Assembly (NCBI GenBank): GCA_016844565.1
Contig: JAENJB010000130.1
Location: forward strand, 1-7,092
Reading direction: 5' to 3'
Length of the DNA: 7,092 nucleotides
DNA from: Dehalococcoidia bacterium
Lineage (GTDB): Bacteria; Chloroflexota; Dehalococcoidia; JAENJB01
The notes beneath the pieces are model-generated. The model did no database searches. It was given only the letters and a program-made list of their open reading frames with translations, and was not told where the DNA came from. The position numbers and the translations under genes were made by a program. Shown in pieces: positions 1 to 6,881 of this stretch (within the stretch, counting starts at the first letter, position 1; each line of letters starts with the position of its first letter).

Positions 1-2
1 AC

Positions 3-23
3 TAGTGCCAATAAGATGCACTA
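3..23. promoter_or_regulatory. Inverted repeat upstream of the response regulator
   Basis: TAGTGC (3-8) and GCACTA (18-23) form a perfect 6-bp inverted repeat with a 9-base spacer, the size of a dimeric regulator's site. It lies about 50 bases before the response-regulator start. Nearby, CTAAAG followed by GTGTA recurs at 21 and, one base shorter, at 44, and an AT-rich TAGATAAT (31-38) could hold a -10 element. I see no convincing -35 box. An operator, perhaps autoregulatory, is inferred from position only. Confidence 0.3.
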
Positions 24-71
24 AAGGTGTAGATAATAGTGAGCTAAAGTGTATCAAGGGGGTGTCTCACG

Positions 72-791
72 ATGGCAGTGACGCAACGCGAACCTAAAAA
101 TCTGGGAGTCCTGATGATTGATTTCAACCCGGTTGTCAGGGAGGGTCTGCAGGCTATCCTGAGCAAAGACGAGAGCATTGAAGTGATTGGAGATGCTCCA
201 GATGAGCATCAAGCTCTTCTGTATATTAGACGAGCAAGAGACCAGGGACAGCCTGTCAAAGTAGTGTTGACCGAGACCCGGAGCGTCAAAGTGGATGGCG
301 TGCAAGCTACGAAGCTTATCAAGCAGGAATTCCCGGAGGTAGCTGTCCTGGTGCTGACGGAGAACAGCAACGATTCTTATATAATTGACGCCATCCACGC
401 GGGCGCGGCGGGATACATCTTCCTCAAGGATATGTCGCCGACATTGTTGCTGCAGAGCATCCATCATGCGGTCGAGGGCGGTATCCAGATGAGCACCGTA
501 GTGCTGCGCGCTGCCGTGGAGAATTTGATTCAAAATGGCCGGAAGACGCTTGCCGAGCGCACGGCTGAGGCTGCTCACCTCACCGGGAGGGAAATCGATG
601 TGCTCAGGCTCCTTGGGAACATCTCCGCAACCCTGGGTATCAGCCTGGACACTACCAAGAAGCATGTCCGGAATGTCATCGACAAGATGCAGGCACGCAG
701 CCGCACCCATGCGGCTATTATCGCAGCCCAGTCAGGTATCATGGGCAATCCTGTCCTTAAAGCCCAATCTGAGCCGGGGTCAGTTGCCTGA
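72..791 (+). CDS. Atypical NarL/FixJ-family response regulator (receiver plus LuxR-type HTH)
   Basis: Predicted cytoplasmic transcription regulator of 239 residues, a little longer than the usual ~210-220. The start is ATG 72, preceded by AAGGGGG at 56-62. The receiver domain spans about residues 11-130: D17 of the acidic pocket, the DG of the loop after the active site (D75-G76), T96 and K119 are kept. The second acidic-pocket residue is F18 (family: Asp), and the usual phospho-accepting Asp aligns with E68 (in L-T-E-T-R). A LuxR-type HTH follows at about residues 170-222, with LTGRE, VLRLL and TTKKHVRNVIDKM recognisable. Against the family pattern (REREVLxLLAxGxSNKEIAxxL) about six residues between L181 and I184 are missing, which removes the turn and the start of the scaffold helix. 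No histidine kinase is adjacent. Family assignment is firm. Phosphorylation-independence or loss of DNA binding is inference. Confidence 0.88.
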   Translation: MAVTQREPKNLGVLMIDFNPVVREGLQAILSKDESIEVIGDAPDEHQALLYIRRARDQGQPVKVVLTETRSVKVDGVQATKLIKQEFPEVAVLVLTENSNDSYIIDAIHAGAAGYIFLKDMSPTLLLQSIHHAVEGGIQMSTVVLRAAVENLIQNGRKTLAERTAEAAHLTGREIDVLRLLGNISATLGISLDTTKKHVRNVIDKMQARSRTHAAIIAAQSGIMGNPVLKAQSEPGSVA

Positions 792-896
792 GGGTCACGC
801 TGGGATGATTCGTAACGGTAACCGGCTCGCGAAAGTGGGTAGATCCAGGCGGTCGGGTTAAGCCCGCTCATGAATGGTTTTGCCTTTTGTACGGAA

Positions 897-971
897 TGGT
901 GGAACTGAAGGGATTCGAACCCCCAATATTCGCTACGTCATCAGGACGCTCTCCCAGCTGAGCTACGCTCC
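897..971 (-). tRNA. tRNA-Val(GAC)-like gene, one base short, possibly a pseudo-tRNA
   Basis: Read on the minus strand from 971 to 897, a tRNA layout is clear. It has a D arm GCTC/GAGC with loop AGCTGGGA, a T arm GGGGG-TTCGAAT-CCCTT (two G-T pairs), a CAGTTCC 3' acceptor strand, discriminator A and an encoded CCA. The total is 75 bases where 76 is expected. The 5' acceptor strand reads GGAGCG before T8-A9, and adding one T (GGAGCTG) would give a complete 7-bp acceptor with one G-T pair. Counting from the D and T arms puts the anticodon at GAC (Val), with T before it and G after. A35, C36 and A73 agree with valine identity. The anticodon stem TCCTG/AGCGA has C-C and G-A mismatches, or a bulged C. 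The gene may be non-functional, or the base may be a sequence error. Confidence 0.68.
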
Positions 972-1031
972 ATCTACGGGAGTCAGCAGATGGCCCCTTT
1001 CGGCTAGTTCCAACAGGTAGCACTCGTCCCT

Positions 1032-1059
1032 TTGACACTCGCCTGCGAAAGTTGATAAG
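1032..1059 (+). promoter_or_regulatory. Probable sigma-70 promoter for glyS
   Basis: A perfect -35 hexamer TTGACA (1032-1037) is followed after 16 bases by GATAAG (1054-1059), a 4/6 match to TATAAT. Transcription would begin near 1066, giving a short leader of about 45 bases before the GTG start at 1111. That leader has no room for a T-box or other riboswitch. Confidence 0.5.
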
Positions 1060-1110
1060 CTTTCTTGATTGTCTGCCCTTTCCCGGAACTTACCACAGAG
1101 GGAGAACGCA

Positions 1111-2481
1111 GTGACCAACACCGCCCCAACCAAGAAAGTGGATATGGACACGATGGTGTCCCTGTGCAAGAGACGCGGCTTTATCTTTCAGAGCAGCGAA
1201 ATATACGGCGGCCTCGCGAGCTGCTGGGACTACGGCCCTCTGGGAGTCGAGCTGAAGCGCAACGTGAGGGAGGCCTGGTGGCAGGCCATGGTACATCAGC
1301 GGGATGACATGATCGGTCTTGATGCCGCCATCCTGATGCACCCGCAGACCTGGGTCGCCTCCGGGCATGTGCAGGGCTTCTCCGACCCCCTGGTGGAGTG
1401 CAAGTCATGCCACCTGCGCTGGCGCGCCGACGACCTCAAGGGCTCCGTTTGTCCCTCTTGCGGAGGAGAGCTGACCGAGCCCCGGATGTTCAACCTGATG
1501 TTCAAGACCAGGATGGGCCCGGTGGAGGACGAGGCCAGCGTCATCTACATGCGCCCGGAGACCGCCCAGGGCATCTTCGTGAACTTCCAGAACGTCCTCA
1601 ACACCACCAGAAAGAAGCTGCCCTTCGGCATCGCCCAGACGGGCAAGGCCTTCCGCAACGAGATTACCCCGGGCAACTTCACCTTCAGGAGCCGAGAGTT
1701 CGAGCAGATGGAGTGCGAGTACTTCGTCAAGCCCGAGACCGCCGACCAGTGGCTCAAGTACTGGCTCGAGGAGCGCTTCAACTGGTATCTGAAGCTGGGC
1801 ATGAGAAAGGAAAACCTGCGCCTCCGCCAGCACGGCAAGGATGAGTTGGCCCACTACGCCCGCGACTGCTACGACGTGGAGTACCTGTTCCCCATGGGAT
1901 GGTCTGAGCTGGAAGGCATCGCCAACCGCGGGGACTTCGACCTCAAACAGCACAGCGCCGCCAGCGGCAAGACCCTGACCTACTTCGACGAGGAGAAGGG
2001 GGAGCACTACCTGCCCTGCGCCATCGAGCCATCAGCCGGCGTCGACCGCTCCGCTCTGGCCTTCCTGCTCGATTCCTACGCTGAAGAGCCGGATAAGGAT
2101 GAAGTCAGGGTAGTCCTCCACCTCCATCCGAGACTGGCACCGGTCAAGGTAGCGGTCCTGCCGCTGAGCCGAAAGGAGCCTCTGGTCGCCATGGCCCGCG
2201 AGGTGCACGCGGGACTGCGCTGCTGCTTTGTCACCCAGTACGACGATGCCCAGAGCATCGGACGGCGCTACCGCCGCCAGGACGAAATCGGCACTCCATT
2301 CTGCGTCACCGTGGACTTCCAGTCGATCGAGGACAAGCAGGTTACCGTCAGAGACCGGGACTCCATGAAACAGCTCCGCGTCCCTATCGCCGAGTTGCAA
2401 AAGGTCCTGTCCGCCAAGCTCTGCGGCGAAGCCTTCGACACCGGCCCCCTGTGGGCAGCACATGGCGAACAGCTTGCCTAG
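1111..2481 (+). CDS. glyS: Glycyl-tRNA synthetase, alpha2 dimer type
   Basis: Cytosolic class II synthetase that charges tRNA-Gly with glycine using ATP; 456 residues from GTG 1111, a usual length for the bacterial single-chain form. GTG is preferred because AGAGGGAG (1097-1104) lies 6 bases upstream. An in-frame TTG at 1069 adds 14 unlike-family residues and has no ribosome site. Seen in order: N-terminal [14 protein letters not shown] and WDYGPLG, a zinc-knuckle-like C97-x2-C100...C114-x2-C117, RPETAQG at about 148, class II motif 2 (FRNEITPG, about 181-188), motif 3 (EPSAGVDR, about 306-313), then an anticodon-binding domain from about 344 with [16 protein letters not shown]. All key motifs look intact and the frame is uninterrupted. 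The sbcD frame opens within its last 20 bases. Confidence 0.96.
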   Translation: MTNTAPTKKVDMDTMVSLCKRRGFIFQSSEIYGGLASCWDYGPLGVELKRNVREAWWQAMVHQRDDMIGLDAAILMHPQTWVASGHVQGFSDPLVECKSCHLRWRADDLKGSVCPSCGGELTEPRMFNLMFKTRMGPVEDEASVIYMRPETAQGIFVNFQNVLNTTRKKLPFGIAQTGKAFRNEITPGNFTFRSREFEQMECEYFVKPETADQWLKYWLEERFNWYLKLGMRKENLRLRQHGKDELAHYARDCYDVEYLFPMGWSELEGIANRGDFDLKQHSAASGKTLTYFDEEKGEHYLPCAIEPSAGVDRSALAFLLDSYAEEPDKDEVRVVLHLHPRLAPVKVAVLPLSRKEPLVAMAREVHAGLRCCFVTQYDDAQSIGRRYRRQDEIGTPFCVTVDFQSIEDKQVTVRDRDSMKQLRVPIAELQKVLSAKLCGEAFDTGPLWAAHGEQLA

Positions 2482-3817
2482 GGCGTCGAGAGGGCTATCG
2501 GCCCTCTCGAAAAACTTCTCCCCCTCTCCTTCGGAAGGAGAGGGGGACTCAGGGGGTGAGGTCATAAAAATCCTTCACTTTAGCGACCTCCACCTGGGCG
2601 TCGAGGCTTACGGCGCCCTCGACCCCGAAACCGGCCTTCATACTCGCCTGCTGGACTTCCTCAAGGCCCTGGACCAGGTGATCGACCATGCCCTGGATAA
2701 CCGGATGGACCTGGTCCTCTTCTGTGGTGATGCTTACAAGAGCCGCGAGCCGTCTCAGACGCAGCAGAGGGAGTTCGCCAGACGCCTCCAGCGCCTGGCG
2801 GCCGCGGACATACCTGTCTTCCTCCTGGCCGGCAACCACGACCTGCCCAACGCCGCCGGCCGCGCCAGCGCGGTGGAGATATTCCAGACCCTGGCAGCCA
2901 AGCACATCTCCGTAGCCAGCAAGGCCGAAACTCGCGTCATTAAGACCGCCAGAGGACCCATTCAGGTGGCCGCCCTGCCCTGGGCCAGGCGCAGCCTGCT
3001 CTTGAGCAAGGAGGACAACAAGAACCTCACCTTCCAGCAGACCAACGAAAGGCTCCAGGAGATAATGACCCGCACCATCAGGGACTTTGCCGATTCCCTC
3101 GACCCTCAGTTGCCGTCGGTGCTCGCCGCCCACCTCTCCATCTCCACTGCCACTTTCGGCTCCGAGAAGACGACTATGATGGGCCAGGAGCCCGTCCTGC
3201 TCCCCAGCTCCGTCTTTCAGCCCGCCTTCGACTACGTAGCCCTGGGACACCTTCACCGGCACCAGGTACTCTCAGACAGGCCCTGCGCGGCCTACTCGGG
3301 CAGCCTGGAACGGATCGACTTCAGCGAGGAGAAAGAGGAGAAGGGGTTCTGCGTGGTGGAGATTGAGACCTCTGTTCATCCGGAGCAACGGAAGACGCAC
3401 TTGACCTTCCATCCGGTCCAGGCGCGCCGCTTTCTGACCATTTCCGTGGAGATAAGAGAGCAGGACCTCGACCCCACAGCCACGGTACTCCGGGCCATAG
3501 CCCGGCGGTCCGTAGAAATCAAAGAGGCCGTAGTGCGGCTCCAACTATCATTGCCCGCCCAGGCAGAGGGGAAAATCCGGGACAGCGAGCTGCGCAAAGC
3601 CCTGGGTGAGGCCCACTACACTCTGCCATTCGCCTTTCATATTTCGGGGAAAGAGCCGCGCATACGCCTGAGGGAGTGGCAGGGAGCGGAGGGACTGAAG
3701 CCGGAAGAGGCCCTCAAGGCCTATCTCAAGCTCAAGCAATACTCACCGGAGCGAGCCCAGGTGCTGCTCCAGTACGGCGAAAGGCTCCTGCGCGAATATC
3801 AGTCGAAGCAGGAGTAG
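2462..3817 (+). CDS. sbcD: Exonuclease subunit SbcD (Mre11-type metallophosphoesterase)
   Basis: Nuclease subunit of the SbcCD/Mre11-Rad50 complex, which trims hairpins and DNA ends with Mn2+. The phosphoesterase signatures are in order: FSDLHLG (D42, H44), CGDAY (D90), AGNHD (N125, H126), AAHLS (H224) and GHLHRH (H263, H265), then [12 protein letters not shown], so the metal site is complete. A C-terminal cap region follows to residue 451. The start is uncertain. ATG 2462 overlaps glyS by 20 bases and TTG 2474 is the next option, but family proteins begin near the KILHFSD at residue 36, and the preceding ~33 residues ([15 protein letters not shown]) are just translated hairpin DNA. No ATG, GTG or TTG lies in frame near codon 34; only ATA 2564 is close. 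The SbcC partner is not downstream, because a convergent gene follows after 3 bases, so it would have to be elsewhere. Confidence 0.92.
   Translation: MANSLPRASRGLSALSKNFSPSPSEGEGDSGGEVIKILHFSDLHLGVEAYGALDPETGLHTRLLDFLKALDQVIDHALDNRMDLVLFCGDAYKSREPSQTQQREFARRLQRLAAADIPVFLLAGNHDLPNAAGRASAVEIFQTLAAKHISVASKAETRVIKTARGPIQVAALPWARRSLLLSKEDNKNLTFQQTNERLQEIMTRTIRDFADSLDPQLPSVLAAHLSISTATFGSEKTTMMGQEPVLLPSSVFQPAFDYVALGHLHRHQVLSDRPCAAYSGSLERIDFSEEKEEKGFCVVEIETSVHPEQRKTHLTFHPVQARRFLTISVEIREQDLDPTATVLRAIARRSVEIKEAVVRLQLSLPAQAEGKIRDSELRKALGEAHYTLPFAFHISGKEPRIRLREWQGAEGLKPEEALKAYLKLKQYSPERAQVLLQYGERLLREYQSKQE
2486..2510. repeat. 10-bp hairpin just after glyS
   Basis: TCGAGAGGGC (2486-2495) and GCCCTCTCGA (2501-2510) pair perfectly around a 5-base loop, starting 5 bases after the glyS stop. 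The following bases are AAAACTTCTCC, so there is no U-tract on the plus strand and it is not a standard intrinsic terminator. It could stabilise the glyS 3' end or form part of the repeat element next to it. Confidence 0.6.
2519..2547. repeat. 13-bp palindromic repeat-like hairpin between glyS and sbcD
   Basis: TCCCCCTCTCCTT (2519-2531) pairs without mismatch with AAGGAGAGGGGGA (2535-2547) around the triloop CGG. It is followed by CTCAGGGGGTGAGG. This pyrimidine/purine hairpin with a GGGGGTGAGG tail resembles dispersed intergenic REP/MITE-like DNA common in some bacterial genomes. That resemblance is from memory, and only one copy is in this window. It contains AAGGAG (2535-2540), which is a strong ribosome-site sequence but would be hidden in the stem. 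Confidence 0.6.
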
Positions 3818-3820
3818 TCT

Positions 3821-4420
3821 CTACTTCTCCTCTATGGTCACCCGCTTCATCCGGTCGCCGTTCTTGAGGTTCTTCAAAACATCCATCCCCTTCGTCAGCT
3901 GGCCGAACACCGAGTGCTTGCCATCCAGGTGCGGCTGAGGAGCGTAGGTGATGAAGAACTGGCTTCCGTTGGTGCCGGGGCCAGCGTTGGCCATGGAGAG
4001 GGTGCCGGTGCCATGCTTGCGCTGGCTGAACTCATCGGCAAACTTGTAGCCGGGGCCTCCGGTGCCGGTGCCGGTGGGGTCTCCACCCTGGGCCATGAAG
4101 CCCGGAATAATGCGGTGGAAGGTTGTCACATCATAGAAACCCTCGCGGGCCAGGAAGACGAAGTTGTTCACCGTCACCGGTGCATCCTTGGCGAATAGCT
4201 CCAGCACCAGGTTGCCTCTGTCCGTCTCGATGGTAGCCGTGTACTGCTTGTTCTTGTCGATGGTCATCGGCGGAGCTGCGGTGTAGGTCTTCGGCTTCGG
4301 CGGCGGCGTCGACTGAGGCGTCGACTGAGGTGTCCCACCACCACCTGCAGCGCAGGACGCGAAGAAGAGGGTTACCGGGACCAGAATGCCGGCGGTTCGA
4401 AACAGGGTACCTGGTAACAT
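3821..4420 (-). CDS. Lipoprotein cyclophilin-type peptidyl-prolyl cis-trans isomerase
   Basis: Predicted membrane-anchored foldase acting on exported proteins; 199 residues. A signal peptide with a hydrophobic core (residues 10-20) ends in a lipobox-like FASC, with C23 as the lipid-modified residue. A flexible Gly/Thr/Pro/Gln/Lys linker follows to about residue 58. The cyclophilin domain runs from [14 protein letters not shown] to the end. It has [15 protein letters not shown] (catalytic R103, with F108, M109 and Q111) and NGSQFFIT (Q154, F155). The tryptophan typical of cyclosporin-binding cyclophilins is H164 ([11 protein letters not shown]), as in many bacterial members. The ATG has a strong AAGGAGG (4437-4431) 10 bases away. 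The gene stops 3 bases from the sbcD stop, and I see no separate terminator between them. It is transcribed divergently from the transporter operon. Confidence 0.95.
   Translation of the reverse strand: MLPGTLFRTAGILVPVTLFFASCAAGGGGTPQSTPQSTPPPKPKTYTAAPPMTIDKNKQYTATIETDRGNLVLELFAKDAPVTVNNFVFLAREGFYDVTTFHRIIPGFMAQGGDPTGTGTGGPGYKFADEFSQRKHGTGTLSMANAGPGTNGSQFFITYAPQPHLDGKHSVFGQLTKGMDVLKNLKNGDRMKRVTIEEK
4306..4329. repeat. Tandem 12-bp duplication in the isomerase linker
   Basis: GCGTCGACTGAG occurs twice in a row without mismatch (4306-4317 and 4318-4329). In the isomerase it encodes the repeated Thr-Pro-Gln-Ser of the linker after the lipidated cysteine. A copy-number change would only alter tether length, so this is probably simple slippage. 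Confidence 0.75.
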
Positions 4421-4461
4421 AAACTTAAAGCCTCCTTAGTTTCATTGGACGAACCGGCCAT

Positions 4462-4490
4462 ATGCTAACCGAATCCTTCAGATTTCTCAA
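4462..4490 (-). promoter_or_regulatory. Probable promoter for the isomerase lipoprotein
   Basis: On the minus strand TTGAGA (4490-4485, 5/6 to TTGACA) is followed after 17 bases by TAGCAT (4467-4462, 4/6 to TATAAT). The start of transcription would lie about 30-40 bases before the ATG at 4420, leaving room for the AAGGAGG ribosome site. Inferred from consensus match and spacing. Confidence 0.5.
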
Positions 4491-4519
4491 GGAACGAGTA
4501 CAGGAGCTATCTTTCTGAT

Positions 4520-4554
4520 TTTTCATCCGTTATACTGGATGTATAGTATGATAC
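4520..4554 (+). promoter_or_regulatory. Probable promoter with overlapping dyads for the ABC importer operon
   Basis: TTTTCA (4520-4525, 4/6 to TTGACA) is followed after 16 bases by TATAGT (4542-4547, 5/6 to TATAAT). Overlapping it are two small symmetric elements: TATAC-N5-GTATA (4531-4545) and GTAT-G-ATAC (4546-4554). Dyads over a -10 element are typical of repressor sites. A metal-responsive repressor is plausible for an iron-type importer, but I do not recognise a known Fur, DtxR or MntR box. Confidence 0.42.
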
Positions 4555-4636
4555 CTGATTGGCTTCTGGCCGCAGGGGTTGTCAGGTGCAGGAGGCATTC
4601 CGAACCAAACAGTCGGACACAGAGGAGGATTGGAAG

Positions 4637-5700
4637 ATGTTCAGAAGATTCACTTACACTACAAGCCTGTTGCTAATCCTGGGGTTAATCATTACTGCCT
4701 GCGCCGCACCTCAGTCGCCAGCACCAGCGCCCGCGCCGCTGCAGCCAAGGCCAACGGGGAAACAGAGGTGGTCATGTGGGCACTGTCGTGGTACTACGGG
4801 CCAGTGGAGAAAGCCTTCGAGGCCAAATATCCTTTCCTCAAGCTCAAGATATGGGACCCACCGGGGGATGAATTGGAGACCAAGTTAATTGCCGAGTACA
4901 AGGCTGGCAAGTATTCTCCGGATTTGTTGACGCAGGATGCCGCCCGGCTCAGGCACGAGCACGAGGCGGGCATTTTGCAGGAATACGACTGGCCCAATAC
5001 GAAGGGGTGGCCGTTTCAGCCGCCTCATAAGTTCTGGGTGTTAGACCAGCTCTCCACCAGAATGCCCATGTACAACACCAAGCTGGTCGCCCCCACCGAC
5101 ATACCCAGGAAGTGGGAAGACCTCAACAGCTCTAAGTGGGCTGGGAAGGCGCTCATTTCCACCTCCGGCTCCAACTGGGTTATCGGCTTTGCCTATGAGC
5201 TTGGCGATGTAACCGCAGCGGGGGTTAACTGGGACCGTTCCATCAAGTTCTGGAAAGATGTCATTAAGACCACCAACCCGAGAGTATTGAGCGGTTTTCA
5301 GGGCCCGTTGGAGCTCCTCGTAGCTGGTGACGCCAATATCATGCTCATGGCAGCGGGCACTACCGGGCTCTACAATATCAGGCGGGGAGCGCCCATTGAC
5401 TTCTCCCCTTTTACTAAGACCTATGGGGACCCGTGGCACATTGCCATGCCAAAGAACCCTCCCCATCCCAATGCGGCCAAGCTTCTTGCTGATTGGTTAA
5501 CCTCTGACGAAGGTTCCCTCGTCTATTCCAACCTCTTCCCCAATCCCACCGTCAATCCGAGAATCGCCGATAAGACCTATGCCAACCAGTTTTACAAGAA
5601 CAGGGGCGTCGAGATATTTACCTTACCAGCGGAGATGGGCACGGATAAAAACTACACCGACGCTGCCAGGGTCTGGCGTCAGGACATTATCGGAAGATGA
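4637..5700 (+). CDS. ABC importer lipoprotein solute-binding protein, interrupted by a frameshift
   Basis: Extracellular family-1 binding protein, closest in feel to ferric-iron AfuA/Fbp/FutA types; substrate not proven. ATG 4637 has GAGGAGG (4622-4628) 8 bases upstream. It opens a lipoprotein signal peptide: MFRRF, a hydrophobic core, then lipobox ITAC (C22 at 4700-4702) and an Ala/Pro linker. This frame then runs into unrelated sequence and stops at 4888. The mature domain is in the -1 frame from about 4750 to the stop at 5698-5700: ETEVVMWALSWYYGPVEKAF, GDELETKLIAEYKAGKYSPD, PMYNTKLV, WEDLNSSKWAGK and KLLADWLTSDEGSLVYS are typical of the family. A base is probably missing within about 4718-4760. 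Without a join the mature frame could start only at TTG 4579 or at internal codons (GTG 4768, ATG 4774), giving no signal peptide. It is either a pseudogene or a sequence error. Confidence 0.85.
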
Positions 5701-5704
5701 GGTG

Positions 5705-5736
5705 AACGGCGCCAGGGCGTACGCCTTGGCGCCGTT
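5705..5736. terminator. Very stable hairpin between binding protein and permease genes
   Basis: Bases 5705-5720 and 5721-5736 are complementary over 16 positions with one G-T pair; with a GTAC loop this gives a 14-bp GC-rich stem. It begins 4 bases after the binding-protein stop. The following sequence GCTAATCCTTTC has only a weak U-run. It is likely a partial terminator or 3'-end stabiliser that keeps binding-protein mRNA more abundant than permease mRNA, as in many importer operons. That role is inference. Confidence 0.6.
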
Positions 5737-5801
5737 GCTAATCCTTTCAAGCGTACGCGTCCATCCAGCAAGTCACGCTATAAACACGAGGAACATCTCT
5801 T

Positions 5802-6881
5802 ATGTCTTCCGCAGCTGTAGCAAAACGGTGGGCAGGTTTTTTCACTGCCCGAAACACAGTTTTGCTCCTGGCCGCCGCTCTGGTAGCCTTCCTGGCAGCA
5901 GTCCCCATCCTTTTCCTCCTCTGGGGCAGCTTCAAAGAGGCGGGCACCACCCTGGTTGCTGATCTCACCTTGAGAAATCTTACGCTGAGAAATTTCCTCC
6001 AGGCCTATTCCGACCCCAAGATTATCGGCTACCTGGGCAATACCCTTATCTTCGCCGCCGGCGCCATGGCCATATCCCTGCTCTTTGGCAGCAGCATCGC
6101 CTTCCTGGTGGAGCGAACCAATACGCCCTTCCGCAATATCATCTACGGGCTCATGTTCATCCCCCTCGTCATGCCCTCCATGGTCAAGGCCGTTGCCTGG
6201 ATACTCCTCCTCAGCCCCAACGCCGGCCTGCTGAACAAACTATGGCTTTCCCTTGGTTTCAGCGCGCCTCTATTCAATGCTTATTCCTGGCCGGCCATGT
6301 GGTGGGTTGAAGGCCTGTCTCTTTCCCCAATGACCTTCTTCATGCTCGGCGCTGCCTTCCGAGGCATGGACCCTGCCCTTGAAGAGGCCGCCTACACCGC
6401 CGGTGGCACCAAGACAATCACCTTCTACCGCATCACCCTGAAGCTCATGGCACCGGCACTGGCAGCAGTAGCCCTCCTCATGTTTGTGCGAGGAATAGAG
6501 GGCCTCGATATACCGCTCATCATGGGCTCCTCGCAGGGCATGATGGTCTATGCTACCCAGATCTACTCCGCCCTCAAGCTCTCTGTCCCTCCCAATTATG
6601 GCGAGGCCTTTGTACTCAGCATCGGTCTCATCGTTCTAGCCTCTATCGGGTTGTTCTACTACCAGAGGATACTGAGCCGCTCAGAGAGATATGCTACGGT
6701 AACAGGTAAGGGATACCGCCCCCGTCTTATCAACCTGGGAAAATGGCGGCCCTGGGCTGGGGCCTTCATCTTCTTTTTCCTGTTCGTGGCCATTATCCTC
6801 CCCTTCCTGCACTCTGGACCTCCCTGCTCCCCTTCTACGAGGCTCCCTCTCGAGAAAGCCTGGGCCGGCTCACCCTCATGA
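5802..6881 (+). CDS. ABC importer permease, first half of a fused FbpB-type protein
   Basis: Inner-membrane channel subunit that should pair with the binding protein just upstream and an ATPase not in this window. ATG 5802 has GAGGAA (5788-5793) 8 bases before it. Membrane segments are visible at about residues 18-42, 82-104, 112-137, 172-188, 214-230, 268-287 and 318-337. The ABC-permease EAA loop is intact: EEAAYTAGG with FYRITLKLMAP, about 194-218, where the ATPase docks. The frame stays family-like to FFFLFVAIILPFL (about 337), then changes to a Ser/Pro/Arg-rich tail (HSGPPCSPSTRLP...) that ends at 6881. Family proteins of this fused type run ~500-560 residues with a second permease domain, which is present in another frame. 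So 359 residues is a truncation by frameshift. Confidence 0.87.
   Translation: MSSAAVAKRWAGFFTARNTVLLLAAALVAFLAAVPILFLLWGSFKEAGTTLVADLTLRNLTLRNFLQAYSDPKIIGYLGNTLIFAAGAMAISLLFGSSIAFLVERTNTPFRNIIYGLMFIPLVMPSMVKAVAWILLLSPNAGLLNKLWLSLGFSAPLFNAYSWPAMWWVEGLSLSPMTFFMLGAAFRGMDPALEEAAYTAGGTKTITFYRITLKLMAPALAAVALLMFVRGIEGLDIPLIMGSSQGMMVYATQIYSALKLSVPPNYGEAFVLSIGLIVLASIGLFYYQRILSRSERYATVTGKGYRPRLINLGKWRPWAGAFIFFFLFVAIILPFLHSGPPCSPSTRLPLEKAWAGSPS
5967..5996. repeat. Imperfect tandem 15-bp duplication in the permease
   Basis: The five codons at 5967-5981 (Thr-Leu-Arg-Asn-Leu) are followed by five similar codons at 5982-5996 (Thr-Leu-Arg-Asn-Phe) in the loop after the first membrane segment. GAGAAAT is identical in both. 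It looks like an old in-frame duplication. Confidence 0.5.

Noticed and set aside
54..710. 218-residue open frame on the minus strand opposite the response regulator
   Set aside because: It is antisense to a well-supported receiver/HTH gene, has no domain resemblance and no ribosome site that I can see.
854..866. Terminator after the response regulator (CGGG-TTAAG-CCCG followed by T-containing sequence)
   Set aside because: The stem is only 4 bp and the T-run is interrupted and distant; too weak to call.
972..1110. T-box or other riboswitch before glyS
   Set aside because: No T-box AGGGUGG-type core or antiterminator is visible, and the leader after the promoter is only about 45 bases.
1405..2007. 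200-residue minus-strand open frame inside glyS
   Set aside because: Leu/Val/Gly-rich shadow frame opposite a highly conserved synthetase; a product of GC codon bias.
2486..2547. Intrinsic terminator between glyS and sbcD
   Set aside because: Both stems are strong, but neither is followed by a U-tract on the plus strand; described as repeat/hairpin elements instead.
2549..3262. 237-residue minus-strand open frame inside sbcD
   Set aside because: It covers conserved phosphoesterase motifs on the other strand and has no recognisable features.
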